Below, one piece after another: positions 1-8,167 of a stretch of 64,000 nucleotides of DNA (the stretch's first letter is position 1; the number at the start of each line of letters is the position of its first letter). The notes beneath the pieces were generated by a model. That model searched no databases, was not told the origin of the DNA, and worked only from the letters and a program-made list of their open reading frames with translations. Both the position numbers and the translations under genes were made by a program. Source of the DNA: Umezawaea tangerina (lineage in GTDB: Bacteria > Actinomycetota > Actinomycetes > Mycobacteriales > Pseudonocardiaceae); contig NZ_PVTF01000011.1 of assembly GCF_003002815.1 (NCBI RefSeq), positions 248,001-312,000 on the forward strand. Reading direction: 5' to 3'.

Positions 1-328
1 GTCCGGGATCGTGGCTCTTTCGGGCGGGGTTCCGCTTGTGCCGCAACGGAATCGCGGGTCGACGTGCTCGACACCCTGGCCCGGCACGACCGGCCCGCGG
101 GTGCCGTCGCGATCACGGGTACGGCGGGGGTCGGGAAGACCGCGCCGGCCCTGCACTGGGCCCGCCGGGTGCGGGAGCGGTTCCCCGACGGCTCTACGCG
201 GACCTGCTCGGGTACGCGCCCGGCGCCCCGGTCGACCCCGGACAGGCGCTGGAGGGGTCCTGCACGCACTGGGCGTGCCCGGTGCGGAGATCCCCGCCCG
301 ACTCGACGCGCAGGCGGCGCTCCACCGG
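1..328 (+). pseudogene. NB-ARC/AfsR-type regulator remnant, frameshifted and truncated
   Basis: This is part of a STAND/NB-ARC ATPase of the AfsR/SARP-associated kind, a class that usually acts as a transcriptional activator. The P-loop GTAGVGKTA is read in frame 1 (about nt 112-145) and leads to RRVRERFPDG. The expected continuation LYADLLGYAPGAPVDPGQAL lies in another frame, and VLHALGVPGAEIPARLDAQA in a third, so at least two frameshifts (near nt 190 and nt 255) break it. Homology stops at about nt 328, where a transposase fragment begins. The 5' end lies outside the window. It cannot encode a working protein, although sequencing errors at the frameshifts cannot be excluded. Confidence 0.75.
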
Positions 329-598
329 TCATCGAAACAACCCGTACACGGTCTGCCATGGCCTGTACTCGGACGGGACATCCCGCCAAGGCGCACCGAC
401 GCGTACCCGCCAGCGGACGCCGTCGATCAACTGCCGCTTGCTCCACTTGGGTGGACGACCGGGCTTCCAGCCGACGGGTAGCAGCGGGTGCAGCAGTGCC
501 CACTGCGCGTCGGTCAAGTCGGCCCGGCACGTCGCCGCTACGCCGGCCACGAGGTCTCCGGTACCGCTGTCGGTGTCGGAGCGCGGTGGCGTCCGCAT
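329..598 (-). mobile_element. IS5-family transposase N-terminal fragment
   Basis: This 89-residue frame matches the N-terminal (DUF4096-type) part of IS5-family transposases: LTDAQWALLHPLLP, GRPPKWSKRQLIDGVRW and RVGAPWRDVP. It stops at WQTVYGLFR, where intact family members continue with RRWQ and the DDE catalytic core. The stop is formed at the junction with the NB-ARC remnant, so the element was inserted and then lost its 3' part. No terminal inverted repeats were recognised. It is not functional as a transposase. Confidence 0.8.
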
Positions 599-617
599 GG
601 GGCGTTAGGATTCCCGC

Positions 618-1421
618 ATGTCAGGACAATCGGAGCGGACCAAGGGCGGTAGTGCCTACCGCGAGCGCAACTCCACGGCGGATCGGGCCCTCGAGATCCT
701 CAACATGTTCGAGGACGACGTGCCGGTGGTGTCGGCCGTGCAGGTGGCGGAGCGGCTCGGGGTGGCGCGGTCGACGGGCTACCGGTACCTGCAGAGCCTG
801 GTGGTGAACCGCTACCTGGAGGAGGCGCCAGGTGGTCGTTTCCGGTTGGGGATGCGGGTGCTGGAGCTCGCCCGGCTGGCGCGGCGCACGCACAGCCTGA
901 CCGACATCGCCGCCCCGGTCCTGGAAGGGCTCGCCGAGGCGGTCGACGAGACGGCCCTGCTCACCCGTCGGGTCGGCGGCGTGGTCACCTGCCTGGACCG
1001 CGCCGAGTCGCACGCCCACCGCGTGCGCATCTCCTACGAACGCGGGTCGACCCTGCCGGTGAACGCGGGCGCGTCCGCGCTGGCGATCCTCGCGTTCGCG
1101 CCGTCGGCCGAGGCCAGGGCGATCCTCGAGTCCTCGCCGCTGCAGCGCTTCACCCCGGCGACCCTGGTCGACGTCGAGGCGGTGATGGACCGGCTGGAGG
1201 TCATCCGCCGGGACGGCTACGCGATCACGCGCTCCGAGGTCGACCACGACGTGCTCGGCGTCGCCGCGCCCATCCGCGACGGGAGCGGCAAGGCCACGGC
1301 GGCGATCAGCATCGCGGCCGTGGCCTCCAGGGTGTCGGCCCAGCTCGAACGCGAGATCATCGCGGCCGTCCTGGCCGCGGCCGCGCGGGTCACCGCCGAG
1401 GTGGCCGCGCTCGACGCCTGA
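618..1421 (+). CDS. IclR-family transcriptional regulator
   Basis: The protein has 267 residues, a normal IclR length. A winged helix-turn-helix occupies about residues 20-80 (VQVAERLGVARSTGYRYLQSL), followed by the effector-binding domain (about 90-260) with the family signatures GVVTCLDR and ADVEA-like/VLGVAAPIRDGSG. IclR proteins typically sense an aromatic or related small acid and repress or activate a neighbouring catabolic operon. The gene heads an island of hydroxylase, dioxygenase and hydrolase genes. Three promoter regions there share a palindrome built on TTAAC(A/G)GG, the best candidate for its binding site. No copy was seen in its own short upstream region. Confidence 0.9.
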   Translation: MSGQSERTKGGSAYRERNSTADRALEILNMFEDDVPVVSAVQVAERLGVARSTGYRYLQSLVVNRYLEEAPGGRFRLGMRVLELARLARRTHSLTDIAAPVLEGLAEAVDETALLTRRVGGVVTCLDRAESHAHRVRISYERGSTLPVNAGASALAILAFAPSAEARAILESSPLQRFTPATLVDVEAVMDRLEVIRRDGYAITRSEVDHDVLGVAAPIRDGSGKATAAISIAAVASRVSAQLEREIIAAVLAAAARVTAEVAALDA

Positions 1422-1518
1422 TCGGACCCGCTCCACCGCGAGCGGCCGGGCACTGCGCCGGGCCGCTCCCGCCGTGTGCCCGAGGGACGGGACATCTGTT
1501 TCCTTTTTCAGGAATGGG

Positions 1519-1535
1519 ATACCGTTAATCAGGAC
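1519..1535. promoter_or_regulatory. Candidate IclR operator upstream of the M24-fold gene
   Basis: Read on the minus strand this is GTCCTGATTAACGGTAT. It matches 13 of 17 positions of the perfect palindrome at 8672-8688 (GTCCTGTTTAACAGGAC). It ends 17 nt before the GTG at 1553, so bound protein would cover the promoter or ribosome-binding region. The assignment to the IclR protein is inference. Confidence 0.5.
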
Positions 1536-1552
1536 ACGGATGAGGAGTCGGA

Positions 1553-2722
1553 GTGAACGTAGTTGAACGCGACTGGCGCTGGGCGCGGGTGCGCGACGAG
1601 ATGGCGGCCCGTGACATCGACCTGCTGATCGCGCTGCCGGAGTCGAACCCCACCGACGTCAGGTACCTGGCGAACGAGAACGGCGCGGTGCTGTTCCCGC
1701 TGGAGGGGGCACCGTCCATCCTGCTGGGCGGGGAGGACAGCAACCTGGCCGTCGACCGGGAGGGGTGGATCGAGCGGCGGGCGAGCGCGACGCCGTCGGG
1801 CTCGACGAAGGTCCCCTACGGCGCGGTCGTCGCGGCCGAGCTCCGCAGGAGGAGTCCGCGGGCGGCGCGCGTGGCCATCGCGGGGCTCGACGGCAACGAC
1901 TACTCCCACGTCCGGTCGGCCGACGGCTACGTCGTCCACTCGACGGTCGTCCGGATCCTGGAGGCCCTCCCGGACGCCGAGGTCGTCGACGGCGCCCCGG
2001 TCATGGCGGCGGCCAGGCACGTCAAGAGCGACGCCGAGGTCGAGGACATCCGGGCGGGCATCGAGGTCGCCGAGGCCGGTGCGCGGGCGATCGGGGCGGC
2101 CTTCCGCGTGGGGGCGGAGCAGGCCGACGCCTACCGCGCGGGCATGGTGGCCATGATGCGACCGGGTCTCGCCCTGCCGACCATCGCCTGGTGCCCCGGC
2201 GCGTGGGGCGAGCCCCGGCCCCGGCTCGTCGCCGTCCCCCGCGGTCGGGTGGCGGACGGGCTGTGCGTGGCCGCCGAGATCATGCCCGGCTACCAGCACG
2301 TGGTGCAGGTGGCCGAGCCGTTCATCGCCGGGCGGGTCCTGCCGGAGCAGCAGGACGCGTTCGACCTCAACATCGCGGCCTTCGAGGCGGCCAGGGCGGC
2401 ACTCGTGCCCGGCGCGACGTGGCGCGAGGTGCGGGCGGCCGCGACGGCGGTCGCGGCGGGCACCGGCTCGGAGATCTGCTTCCTGCTCCACGGCGGGTTC
2501 GACGGCCCGCTGTTCATCCCGAACGACACCCCGGAGGCCGTCCTCGACGACCCGGTCGAGGAGGGCGCGGTCTTCATCTGCAAGCCGACGGCGTTCCCGA
2601 GGTCGGCGGGACGCGTCGTCGCGCGCAGCTACGACGTGAGCTGGGGCGACATGGTCGTGGTGCGCAAGGGCGGCGCGGAGCGGCTGGGCACCCGACCGCA
2701 GCTGCTCCACTCCTGCGCGTGA
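1553..2722 (+). CDS. Creatinase/M24-fold protein, probably lacking metallopeptidase activity
   Basis: This 389-residue protein has the two-domain layout of Xaa-Pro peptidase/creatinase family M24: a creatinase N-terminal domain (about 1-140, with VRYLANENGAVLFPLEG) and a pita-bread domain (about 150-380). The metal-ligand motifs are degenerate. The DxG segment reads AAEIMPGY, the following Asp is replaced in HVVQVAEPF, and the late Glu segment reads FICKPTAF. LLHGGFDG keeps a His. Creatinases also work without metal, so a C-N hydrolase role is as likely as peptidase activity. The GTG start at 1553 has AGGAG five bases upstream. It lies in the IclR-linked island. Confidence 0.75.
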   Translation: MNVVERDWRWARVRDEMAARDIDLLIALPESNPTDVRYLANENGAVLFPLEGAPSILLGGEDSNLAVDREGWIERRASATPSGSTKVPYGAVVAAELRRRSPRAARVAIAGLDGNDYSHVRSADGYVVHSTVVRILEALPDAEVVDGAPVMAAARHVKSDAEVEDIRAGIEVAEAGARAIGAAFRVGAEQADAYRAGMVAMMRPGLALPTIAWCPGAWGEPRPRLVAVPRGRVADGLCVAAEIMPGYQHVVQVAEPFIAGRVLPEQQDAFDLNIAAFEAARAALVPGATWREVRAAATAVAAGTGSEICFLLHGGFDGPLFIPNDTPEAVLDDPVEEGAVFICKPTAFPRSAGRVVARSYDVSWGDMVVVRKGGAERLGTRPQLLHSCA

Positions 2723-2726
2723 GAGA

Positions 2727-2765
2727 GGCCGGGGCCGGGCACGGTGGTCGTGTCAGGCCCCGGCC
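2727..2765. terminator. Bidirectional hairpin between convergent genes
   Basis: GGCCGGGGCC (2727-2736) pairs with GGCCCCGGCC (2756-2765), a 10-bp GC stem with a 19-nt loop. It sits at the 3' ends of the M24-fold gene and the oppositely oriented hydroxylase gene and slightly overlaps the latter. No T-tract is present, as is common in actinomycetes. Confidence 0.6.
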
Positions 2766-4333
2766 GGTGCGGGAGCGGCGAACGACAGCGTGGCGGCGAG
2801 GCCGTCCGGCGGGTGGCCGGGGTGCCACGCCGCGGCGACGAAGCGGTCCGGGCGCACCAGGACGAGGTGCCCGGCGTACGGCGCGGTCTCGGCGTCCAGA
2901 CCACCGTCCACGTCGACGATCGCTCGACCGGTCGCGAACCGGTCGTCCACCGCCACCTGGACGACCGCGGTGACGGGGGAGCCGACCACCGCGGCCGCGG
3001 CGGCGAGGTCGTCGGCGCCCACCCCGACCCCGAGCAGCGCCCACCCGTGGCCGAGCACGTCGTCGAGGAGGCGGACCGCGCCGGTCGCGGTGTCGAACAC
3101 CCTCGGCTGGCCGAGCATGACGCCGACCTCGGCCGAGGCACCCGCCACGACCATGCCGTCGCGGTAGCGGTGCTCGGGCCGGTAGCGCATCTCCTCGTAG
3201 AACGCGCGGGTGCCGGGGTCCCGCAGCGCGGCGGCGAAGTGGGCGTCCCGGCGGCGCGCCAGCCGGGGGTCGGTGGTCATGACGATCCGCCCGAGGCGTT
3301 CGGACAGCCGGACCGTCGCCTCGGCGTGCGGACGGCGTTCGGACTCGTAGCTGTCGAGTGCCCACTCGGCGAGCCCGCCCGCCAGCACGTCGGCGATCTT
3401 CCAGCAGAGGTTGGCGGCGTCGCGGATGCCGGAGTTGAGGCCCTGCCCCGCGAACGGCGGCATCATGTGCGCCGCGTCGCCGAGCAGGAAGACCGGCCCG
3501 ACCCGCCAGCGGTCGGCCACCAGGGCGTGGAAGCGGTAGACCACGGCGCGCTCGACCTGGGCGGGCTCGACCCGCCGGTGGGGCGCGAGCAGGCGTTCGA
3601 CCACCTCGAACGGGACCTCGTCGCCGGGCGTCCCCTCACCGTCGTGCAGGAGGAACTCGTAGCGGCACCGGCCGTCCCGTCCCGGCACGATCACGTGCGG
3701 TCGCGCCGGGTCGGCGTGGTGCATGCCGTAGCGCTCGTCGTGGTGGTCGCCGACGACGTCGACCACGAGCCACGACTCCGCGTGGCTGCGCCCGGACATC
3801 CCCACGCCGAGGGCGGTGCGGACGCCGGACCGGCCACCGTCGCAGCCCAGCGCGTACCGGGCGCGCACGGTGGTGGCTCGCCCGTGCTCGCGGAAGGCCA
3901 CCTCGACCCCGTCCGCGTCGCGGAGCAGCCCGGTCACCTCGGCGCCCATCCGCACCTCGACCCGCGGATGGGACAGGAGGTGCCGGTGCAGCGCGCGTTC
4001 CAGGTCCGGCTGCGCGAACGGGTTCTTGAACGGGTGGCCGTGCCGGAACGGCCGGGGCGCGCGCACCTGCACCACCGCGCGGCCGTCGCGGTCGTAGTAG
4101 CGGGTGCCGATGCCGGGCACGATGATCCCGAGCACCCGGTCGACCACCCCGGCCGCCTGGAAGGCGCGCAGCGACTCGTCGTCGAGGCTGATCGCCTTCG
4201 GCTCGTCGCTGGTGGTCGCGTTGCGCTCCAGCACCAGGACCTCCACGCCACGTGCCGCCAGCAGCGCCGCCGCGGTCAGGCCCACCGGGCCCGCACCCAC
4301 CACCACGACACGGGTCGTCGGGTCGTTCGACAT
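2753..4333 (-). CDS. FAD-dependent aromatic hydroxylase (MhpA/PheA-like)
   Basis: This is a 526-residue group A flavin monooxygenase. It has an N-terminal Rossmann FAD motif VVVVGAGPVGLTAAALLAARG, DG-type motif residues in YALGCDGGRSGVRTALG, and the GD motif GDAAHMMPPFAGQGLNSG. The C-terminal thioredoxin-like extension is typical of 3-(3-hydroxyphenyl)propionate and phenol hydroxylases. It would use NAD(P)H and O2 to hydroxylate a phenolic ring before ring cleavage. The ATG at 4333 was preferred over upstream in-frame starts because the FAD motif follows within ten residues and GAGGGGGA lies just upstream. It diverges from the hydrolase operon across a shared operator region. The exact substrate cannot be read from the sequence. 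Confidence 0.88.
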   Translation of the reverse strand: MSNDPTTRVVVVGAGPVGLTAAALLAARGVEVLVLERNATTSDEPKAISLDDESLRAFQAAGVVDRVLGIIVPGIGTRYYDRDGRAVVQVRAPRPFRHGHPFKNPFAQPDLERALHRHLLSHPRVEVRMGAEVTGLLRDADGVEVAFREHGRATTVRARYALGCDGGRSGVRTALGVGMSGRSHAESWLVVDVVGDHHDERYGMHHADPARPHVIVPGRDGRCRYEFLLHDGEGTPGDEVPFEVVERLLAPHRRVEPAQVERAVVYRFHALVADRWRVGPVFLLGDAAHMMPPFAGQGLNSGIRDAANLCWKIADVLAGGLAEWALDSYESERRPHAEATVRLSERLGRIVMTTDPRLARRRDAHFAAALRDPGTRAFYEEMRYRPEHRYRDGMVVAGASAEVGVMLGQPRVFDTATGAVRLLDDVLGHGWALLGVGVGADDLAAAAAVVGSPVTAVVQVAVDDRFATGRAIVDVDGGLDAETAPYAGHLVLVRPDRFVAAAWHPGHPPDGLAATLSFAAPAPAGA

Positions 4334-4410
4334 GGGTCCCCCTCGTGGCTGTCGCGCGGCAGGTGTCGTGCTCGCGAGTGGGCGGCACTGCCTCCGCAAC
4401 CACAGCCTAC

Positions 4411-4449
4411 CTACTGACTAACAGGACACAAGACCTGCAATGTGGGACA
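4411..4449. promoter_or_regulatory. Candidate IclR operator in the divergent hydroxylase/hydrolase promoter
   Basis: CTACTGACTAACAGGAC (4411-4427) matches 13 of 17 positions of the perfect palindrome at 8672-8688. AACAGGAC is followed after exactly 16 nt by GGGACA (4444-4449), the same spacing as at 8681-8710. It lies between the divergent starts at 4333 (minus) and 4536 (plus). Confidence 0.55.
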
Positions 4450-4535
4450 TGTGCTATCTTCGGTCGCATGATCCACGTGTCCACCCGACCGGCTCCCGGT
4501 GTCGACCGGGGCCCGCGGTCGGCAGGAGGTCGGCC

Positions 4536-5270
4536 ATGACGGCCCAGCCGGACGACATCGGAACGGAATGGGGCGAGGTCCCGACCGAGGACGGCCCGAT
4601 GGGCCTCTACCGCGCGGGCGGTGACGCCACCTCGGCCGTCGTCGTCCTCCAGGAGGCGTTCGGGGTGAACGACCACATCCAGGACGTCACCCGCCGGTTC
4701 GCCGCCCTCGGCCACCTCGCCGTGGCGCCGGACCTGTTCCACCGCACCGGTACCGGCGTCCTCGGCTACGAGCGGCACGCCGAGGCCATGCCGCTGATCG
4801 GGGCGATCGACGCCGGGGCGATCACCCGCGACGTGCGGGCGGTCTTGGCGCACCTCGCCGAGCACGACGGCGTCCCGGCGAACCGGGTCGCCGTCGTGGG
4901 CTTCTGCTTCGGCGGCCGGGCCGCCTTCACCGCGGCGACGTCGATCCGGGGACTCGGGGCCACCGTCGTCTTCTACGGCCCCGGTATCGCCGCGGGCCCG
5001 CACGCCGTGCTCGGCGACGCGGGCCGGATCGACGCCCCGCTGCTGGTGCACGTCGGGGGTGACGACCCGACGATCCCGGCCGACCAGGTCGCGGCGGTCG
5101 ACACCGCGCTCGCCGCGCTCCCGGTGCCCGCCCGGCAGTTCGTCTACCCCGACGCGGGACACGCCTTCGCCTGCGACGCGCGGCCTGCCCTGTACCGCCG
5201 GGAGGCCGCCACCCTCGCCTGGGACCGCACCACCGCGTTCCTGGCCGACCACCTGCCCCTCGCCCACTGA
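4536..5270 (+). CDS. Dienelactone hydrolase-family protein
   Basis: This is a 244-residue alpha/beta hydrolase of the dienelactone hydrolase (carboxymethylenebutenolidase) family. The nucleophile is the Cys of GFCFGG, the acid is in GGDDPTIP, and the His is in DAGHAF, giving the usual Cys-Asp-His triad. The family hydrolyses lactones or related esters formed after aromatic ring cleavage. The ATG at 4536 is preceded by AGGAGG at 4524-4529, which decides this start over an upstream in-frame one. It is the first of three closely spaced genes with the bicupin (23 nt downstream) and the alcohol dehydrogenase. Confidence 0.88.
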   Translation: MTAQPDDIGTEWGEVPTEDGPMGLYRAGGDATSAVVVLQEAFGVNDHIQDVTRRFAALGHLAVAPDLFHRTGTGVLGYERHAEAMPLIGAIDAGAITRDVRAVLAHLAEHDGVPANRVAVVGFCFGGRAAFTAATSIRGLGATVVFYGPGIAAGPHAVLGDAGRIDAPLLVHVGGDDPTIPADQVAAVDTALAALPVPARQFVYPDAGHAFACDARPALYRREAATLAWDRTTAFLADHLPLAH

Positions 5271-5293
5271 CCGGACGATCCGGAGGAGCGACG

Positions 5294-6292
5294 ATGCCCA
5301 CCGTCACCGAACACCTCGTGCTGTTCGGCGCGGACGAGCCCCTGCGCGTGCTCGACCGCGACGAGCACCTGCTGCTGGCCGAACCGCGACCGCACCCCCT
5401 GATCCCGATCGCGCTGTGGAGGGAGCACGCGCCGCTGGAGGTCGTCCACCACCCCGTGGAGTTCCGCGCGCAGCCGTTCGCCCCGCCCCGCGGGGTCTAC
5501 GAGAACGACAAGCTGCGGGTCGAGTGGCAGACGATGGACAACCGCCAGCCCTTCTACCACCGCAACTGCGACGTCGACGAGATCTCCTACCAGATCGACG
5601 GGGAACGCACGCTCATGACCGAGCTCGGGGTGGTCGAGCACCGGCCGGGCGAGTTCTCCCGGCTGCCCCGCGGCGTCGCGCACGACAACCGGGGCCGCCA
5701 GGAGTCGCACCTGCTGTTCTACACACCGGCTCCGGTCGCCGAGGAGTGCGCCGCGGTGCGGGAGTCCGAGCCCGTCATGCCGCCCTTCCCCGGCTGGGAG
5801 GCGGGCCCCGCGAACGAGGCGGTCACCCAGTGCCTCGGCGCGCCGGGGCACGACGTCGCCGTCTTCCCCGTCGACGAGCGGCGGCTGCTCGACCAGGTGC
5901 ACCAGGAGAAGGAGCGGCTGCGGGTGCTGCGCGGCGCCGGGACCGGCACGACCTGGCTCTACCGCAACGACCACATCCGGATCGGGATGGCCGCGACACC
6001 GCCCTCGACGGGACGCACCTACGTGCGCACGCTCGACGCCGACGAGGTGCAGTACCAGGTGAGCGGCACCCGCACGGTCGTGACCCAGCGCGGGATCGTC
6101 GAGCTGCGGCCGGGCGACTTCCTGCTCGTCCCGCTCGGTGTCGCCCACACCTCCGTCGCGCACGAGCAGGGCGAGCACGTCCGCGTGCTGTGCGACCGCG
6201 AGCTGCCCCGGATCGGCGAGGTCGACCGGGTCGCGGTGCCGTACGCGCCCGAGCTGCTGGCCGCCGTCCGGCGCGCCGGGGCCGCGTCGTGA
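5294..6292 (+). CDS. Bicupin protein, putative ring-cleavage dioxygenase
   Basis: This 332-residue protein has two cupin-like halves and resembles gentisate/homogentisate-type dioxygenases in architecture. The first half keeps likely iron ligands (FYHRN, DEISYQ, GVAHDN), with HRPGEF and PRGVAHD as the cupin 2 motif. The second half (about residues 205-310) repeats the pattern as DADEVQYQ and RPGDFLLVPLGVAHTS but lacks the first His. AGGAGCGACG precedes the ATG. Its stop overlaps the next start (GTGA), so translation is coupled to the dehydrogenase. Family assignment is good, but dioxygenase activity and substrate are inferred from the neighbouring hydroxylase and hydrolases. Confidence 0.7.
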   Translation: MPTVTEHLVLFGADEPLRVLDRDEHLLLAEPRPHPLIPIALWREHAPLEVVHHPVEFRAQPFAPPRGVYENDKLRVEWQTMDNRQPFYHRNCDVDEISYQIDGERTLMTELGVVEHRPGEFSRLPRGVAHDNRGRQESHLLFYTPAPVAEECAAVRESEPVMPPFPGWEAGPANEAVTQCLGAPGHDVAVFPVDERRLLDQVHQEKERLRVLRGAGTGTTWLYRNDHIRIGMAATPPSTGRTYVRTLDADEVQYQVSGTRTVVTQRGIVELRPGDFLLVPLGVAHTSVAHEQGEHVRVLCDRELPRIGEVDRVAVPYAPELLAAVRRAGAAS

Positions 6293-7422
6293 CCGGCACC
6301 GGCAGGACCATGCTGGCCGCCCGCGTGGAGGCGGGCTCGACCACCGTCGCCCTCGTCCGCGTCCCGGTCCCCGAGGTCGGGCCGCAGGACGTGCTGGTGC
6401 GCGTCGTCTCCGCGGGTGTCGCCCCCGGCATCCTGCGACTGCTCGCGAGCGGCGGGTTCCCGAACCTGCCCACCACGATCGGCCACGAGGCGGCGGGCAC
6501 CGTCGAGGCCGTCGGCCCGGCGGTGTCCGGCATCGTCCCCGGTACCAGGGTGAGGGTGCACCCCAACCTCACCTGCCTGCGGTGCGCCTACTGCACGTCG
6601 GACCGCGAGATGATGTGCGAGCAGAACGCCATGATCGGGCACGCCGCGTTCGGCACGGGCGCGAAACCGCTCTACGACGCCTACCACGACGGCGGGCTCG
6701 CCGAGTTCGTCCGAGTCCCGCACTGGCTGGTCGACCCGCTGCCCGACCGCGTCGGCTTCGAGGTCGGCGCCAAGGTGCACGACCTCGCCAACGCCGTGCG
6801 CGCGTTGAAGTGCGCCGACCTGCGCGACGGGGCCGCGGTGGTCGTCACCGCGGCGACCGGGGCGATGGGGACGGCGACCGTGGCACTCGCGGCGCGGTTC
6901 GGGGTGGCGCGGCTGGTGCTCGTCGGCCGGGACGCGAAACGGCTGGCGGCGGTCCGCGAACTGGCGGGCGACCTGCCCACCGACACCGTCGCGACCGACG
7001 ACCTCCCGCCCGACTGGGCCGCGAACGGCGGCCTCACGACCGTGCTGCGCGGGCTGCTGCCCGGCGGAGCCGACGCCGTGCTCGACTACGCGCCCGAAGG
7101 CGTGCTCGGCACGCAGGCGCTCCACTCGATGGCGACCGGTGCCACGTTCGTCCACATGGGAGGCAACTTCACCGGCGAGCTGGTCCCGATGGCGGTCATG
7201 ATGGTCCGGTGCTGGCGGCTGGTCGGCACCCGCGCCAACACCAGGGCCGACGTCCGCGACGTGCTCTGCCTCATCGGCGACGGCTCCGTCGACGCCGACC
7301 GCCTGATCACCCACCGCTACCCGCTCGACGACATCGGCACCGCCCTCGCCGAGATGCAGGCCCGAGAGGAACCGATCTGGATGGCCGTGGTCACCCCGCC
7401 GCAGTCGGACACCGCCCTGTAG
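6289..7422 (+). CDS. Zinc-type alcohol dehydrogenase (MDR family)
   Basis: This is a 377-residue medium-chain dehydrogenase. GHEAAGTVEAVGPAVSGIVPG is the catalytic-domain signature, CLRCAYCTSDREMMC is a structural-zinc cysteine cluster, and the cofactor site is read around VVVTAATGAMGTATVAL. It should oxidise an alcohol or reduce an aldehyde generated in the same pathway. The GTG start at 6289 overlaps the bicupin stop by 4 bp and has no separate strong ribosome-binding site, which supports coupling. A strong hairpin follows the stop. An open frame runs in phase well upstream (from about 5059), but that part is antisense-like shadow of the hydrolase and bicupin genes. Confidence 0.88.
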   Translation: MTGTGRTMLAARVEAGSTTVALVRVPVPEVGPQDVLVRVVSAGVAPGILRLLASGGFPNLPTTIGHEAAGTVEAVGPAVSGIVPGTRVRVHPNLTCLRCAYCTSDREMMCEQNAMIGHAAFGTGAKPLYDAYHDGGLAEFVRVPHWLVDPLPDRVGFEVGAKVHDLANAVRALKCADLRDGAAVVVTAATGAMGTATVALAARFGVARLVLVGRDAKRLAAVRELAGDLPTDTVATDDLPPDWAANGGLTTVLRGLLPGGADAVLDYAPEGVLGTQALHSMATGATFVHMGGNFTGELVPMAVMMVRCWRLVGTRANTRADVRDVLCLIGDGSVDADRLITHRYPLDDIGTALAEMQAREEPIWMAVVTPPQSDTAL

Positions 7423-7426
7423 ACGC

Positions 7427-7459
7427 CCGTCGCGGCGCAGGAACACTGCGCCGCGACGG
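7427..7459. terminator. Bidirectional terminator hairpin
   Basis: CCGTCGCGGCGCAG (7427-7440) pairs perfectly with CTGCGCCGCGACGG (7446-7459), a 14-bp stem with a 5-nt loop. It fills the gap between the convergent dehydrogenase and aldolase genes. Confidence 0.85.
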
Positions 7460-8167
7460 TCAGGGGATCCGGCGCACGAGGTAGCGCCAGCCGGCTTCGA
7501 GCTGGTGCGGTGGCCAGCACTCCTCGGCCTTGCGGCGCGTCTCGTCCTCGTCGGGCAGCGCGCGGGGTGATCCGGCGGCCATGGCGACCAGCTGGTCGCG
7601 GCACGCGCGGTCCAGGAGCACGGCGTGCATCACGGCCGCGCCGACGGTCGGGCCGGTGGTGACGATGCCGTGGGCGGGCAGCAGGGCGGCGGGTGCGCTT
7701 CCCAGTGCCGCGGCCAAGGCAGCGCCCAGTTCGGGTGTGCGGACCAGGCCGGTGGTCGCCTGGAAGCGGGGGAGGCCGCGGGCCGCGAAGAGGGCGCCCG
7801 CGTGCGACAGCGGGAGCAGGGCGGTATCCAGGGAGGCGAACGTCGTCGCGCCCGCCGAGTGGGTGTGCACCGAGCACACGAGCGAAGCGTCGGCGCGCAG
7901 GACCTCGAGGTGGATGGAGCACTCCACGTGCGGGGTGCCCTCGCCCTCCAGCACCCCGCCGTCGAACGAGACGAGCTGGAGCCGGGGGCCGGTCACCTCC
8001 GCGAGACCCCAGCCGGGCTGCTTGATCCAGACGCCCCGGCCGTCGGGGTCGCGCACGGCGACGTGGCCCCAGACCATGTCCTCCTGCCCGGCGGCGGCCA
8101 GGGCGTGGGACGCGGAGATCGTCAGGGCGCGCGCTTCCTCCGACGTCGTGGGGACGCTGGGCTTCAC
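7460..8167 (-). CDS. Class II aldolase/adducin-family protein
   Basis: The 235-residue protein has the class II (zinc) aldolase fold used for fuculose/ribulose phosphate aldolases and some decarboxylases. The metal-binding histidines appear in SVHTHSAG and LLPAHGIVTTG, and a candidate catalytic Glu in HVECSIHLEV. Its GTG start at 8167 overlaps the upstream VOC stop by 4 bp (GTGA), so the two are translationally coupled. In this setting a retro-aldol or decarboxylation step on a ring-cleavage product is plausible, but no substrate can be assigned. Confidence 0.85.
   Translation of the reverse strand: MKPSVPTTSEEARALTISASHALAAAGQEDMVWGHVAVRDPDGRGVWIKQPGWGLAEVTGPRLQLVSFDGGVLEGEGTPHVECSIHLEVLRADASLVCSVHTHSAGATTFASLDTALLPLSHAGALFAARGLPRFQATTGLVRTPELGAALAAALGSAPAALLPAHGIVTTGPTVGAAVMHAVLLDRACRDQLVAMAAGSPRALPDEDETRRKAEECWPPHQLEAGWRYLVRRIP

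Noticed and set aside
5059-6288. Apparent 410-residue N-terminal extension of the alcohol dehydrogenase
   Set aside because: The frame overlaps the hydrolase and bicupin genes and is Pro/Arg-rich nonsense. The GTG at 6289 with a 4-bp overlap is the natural start.
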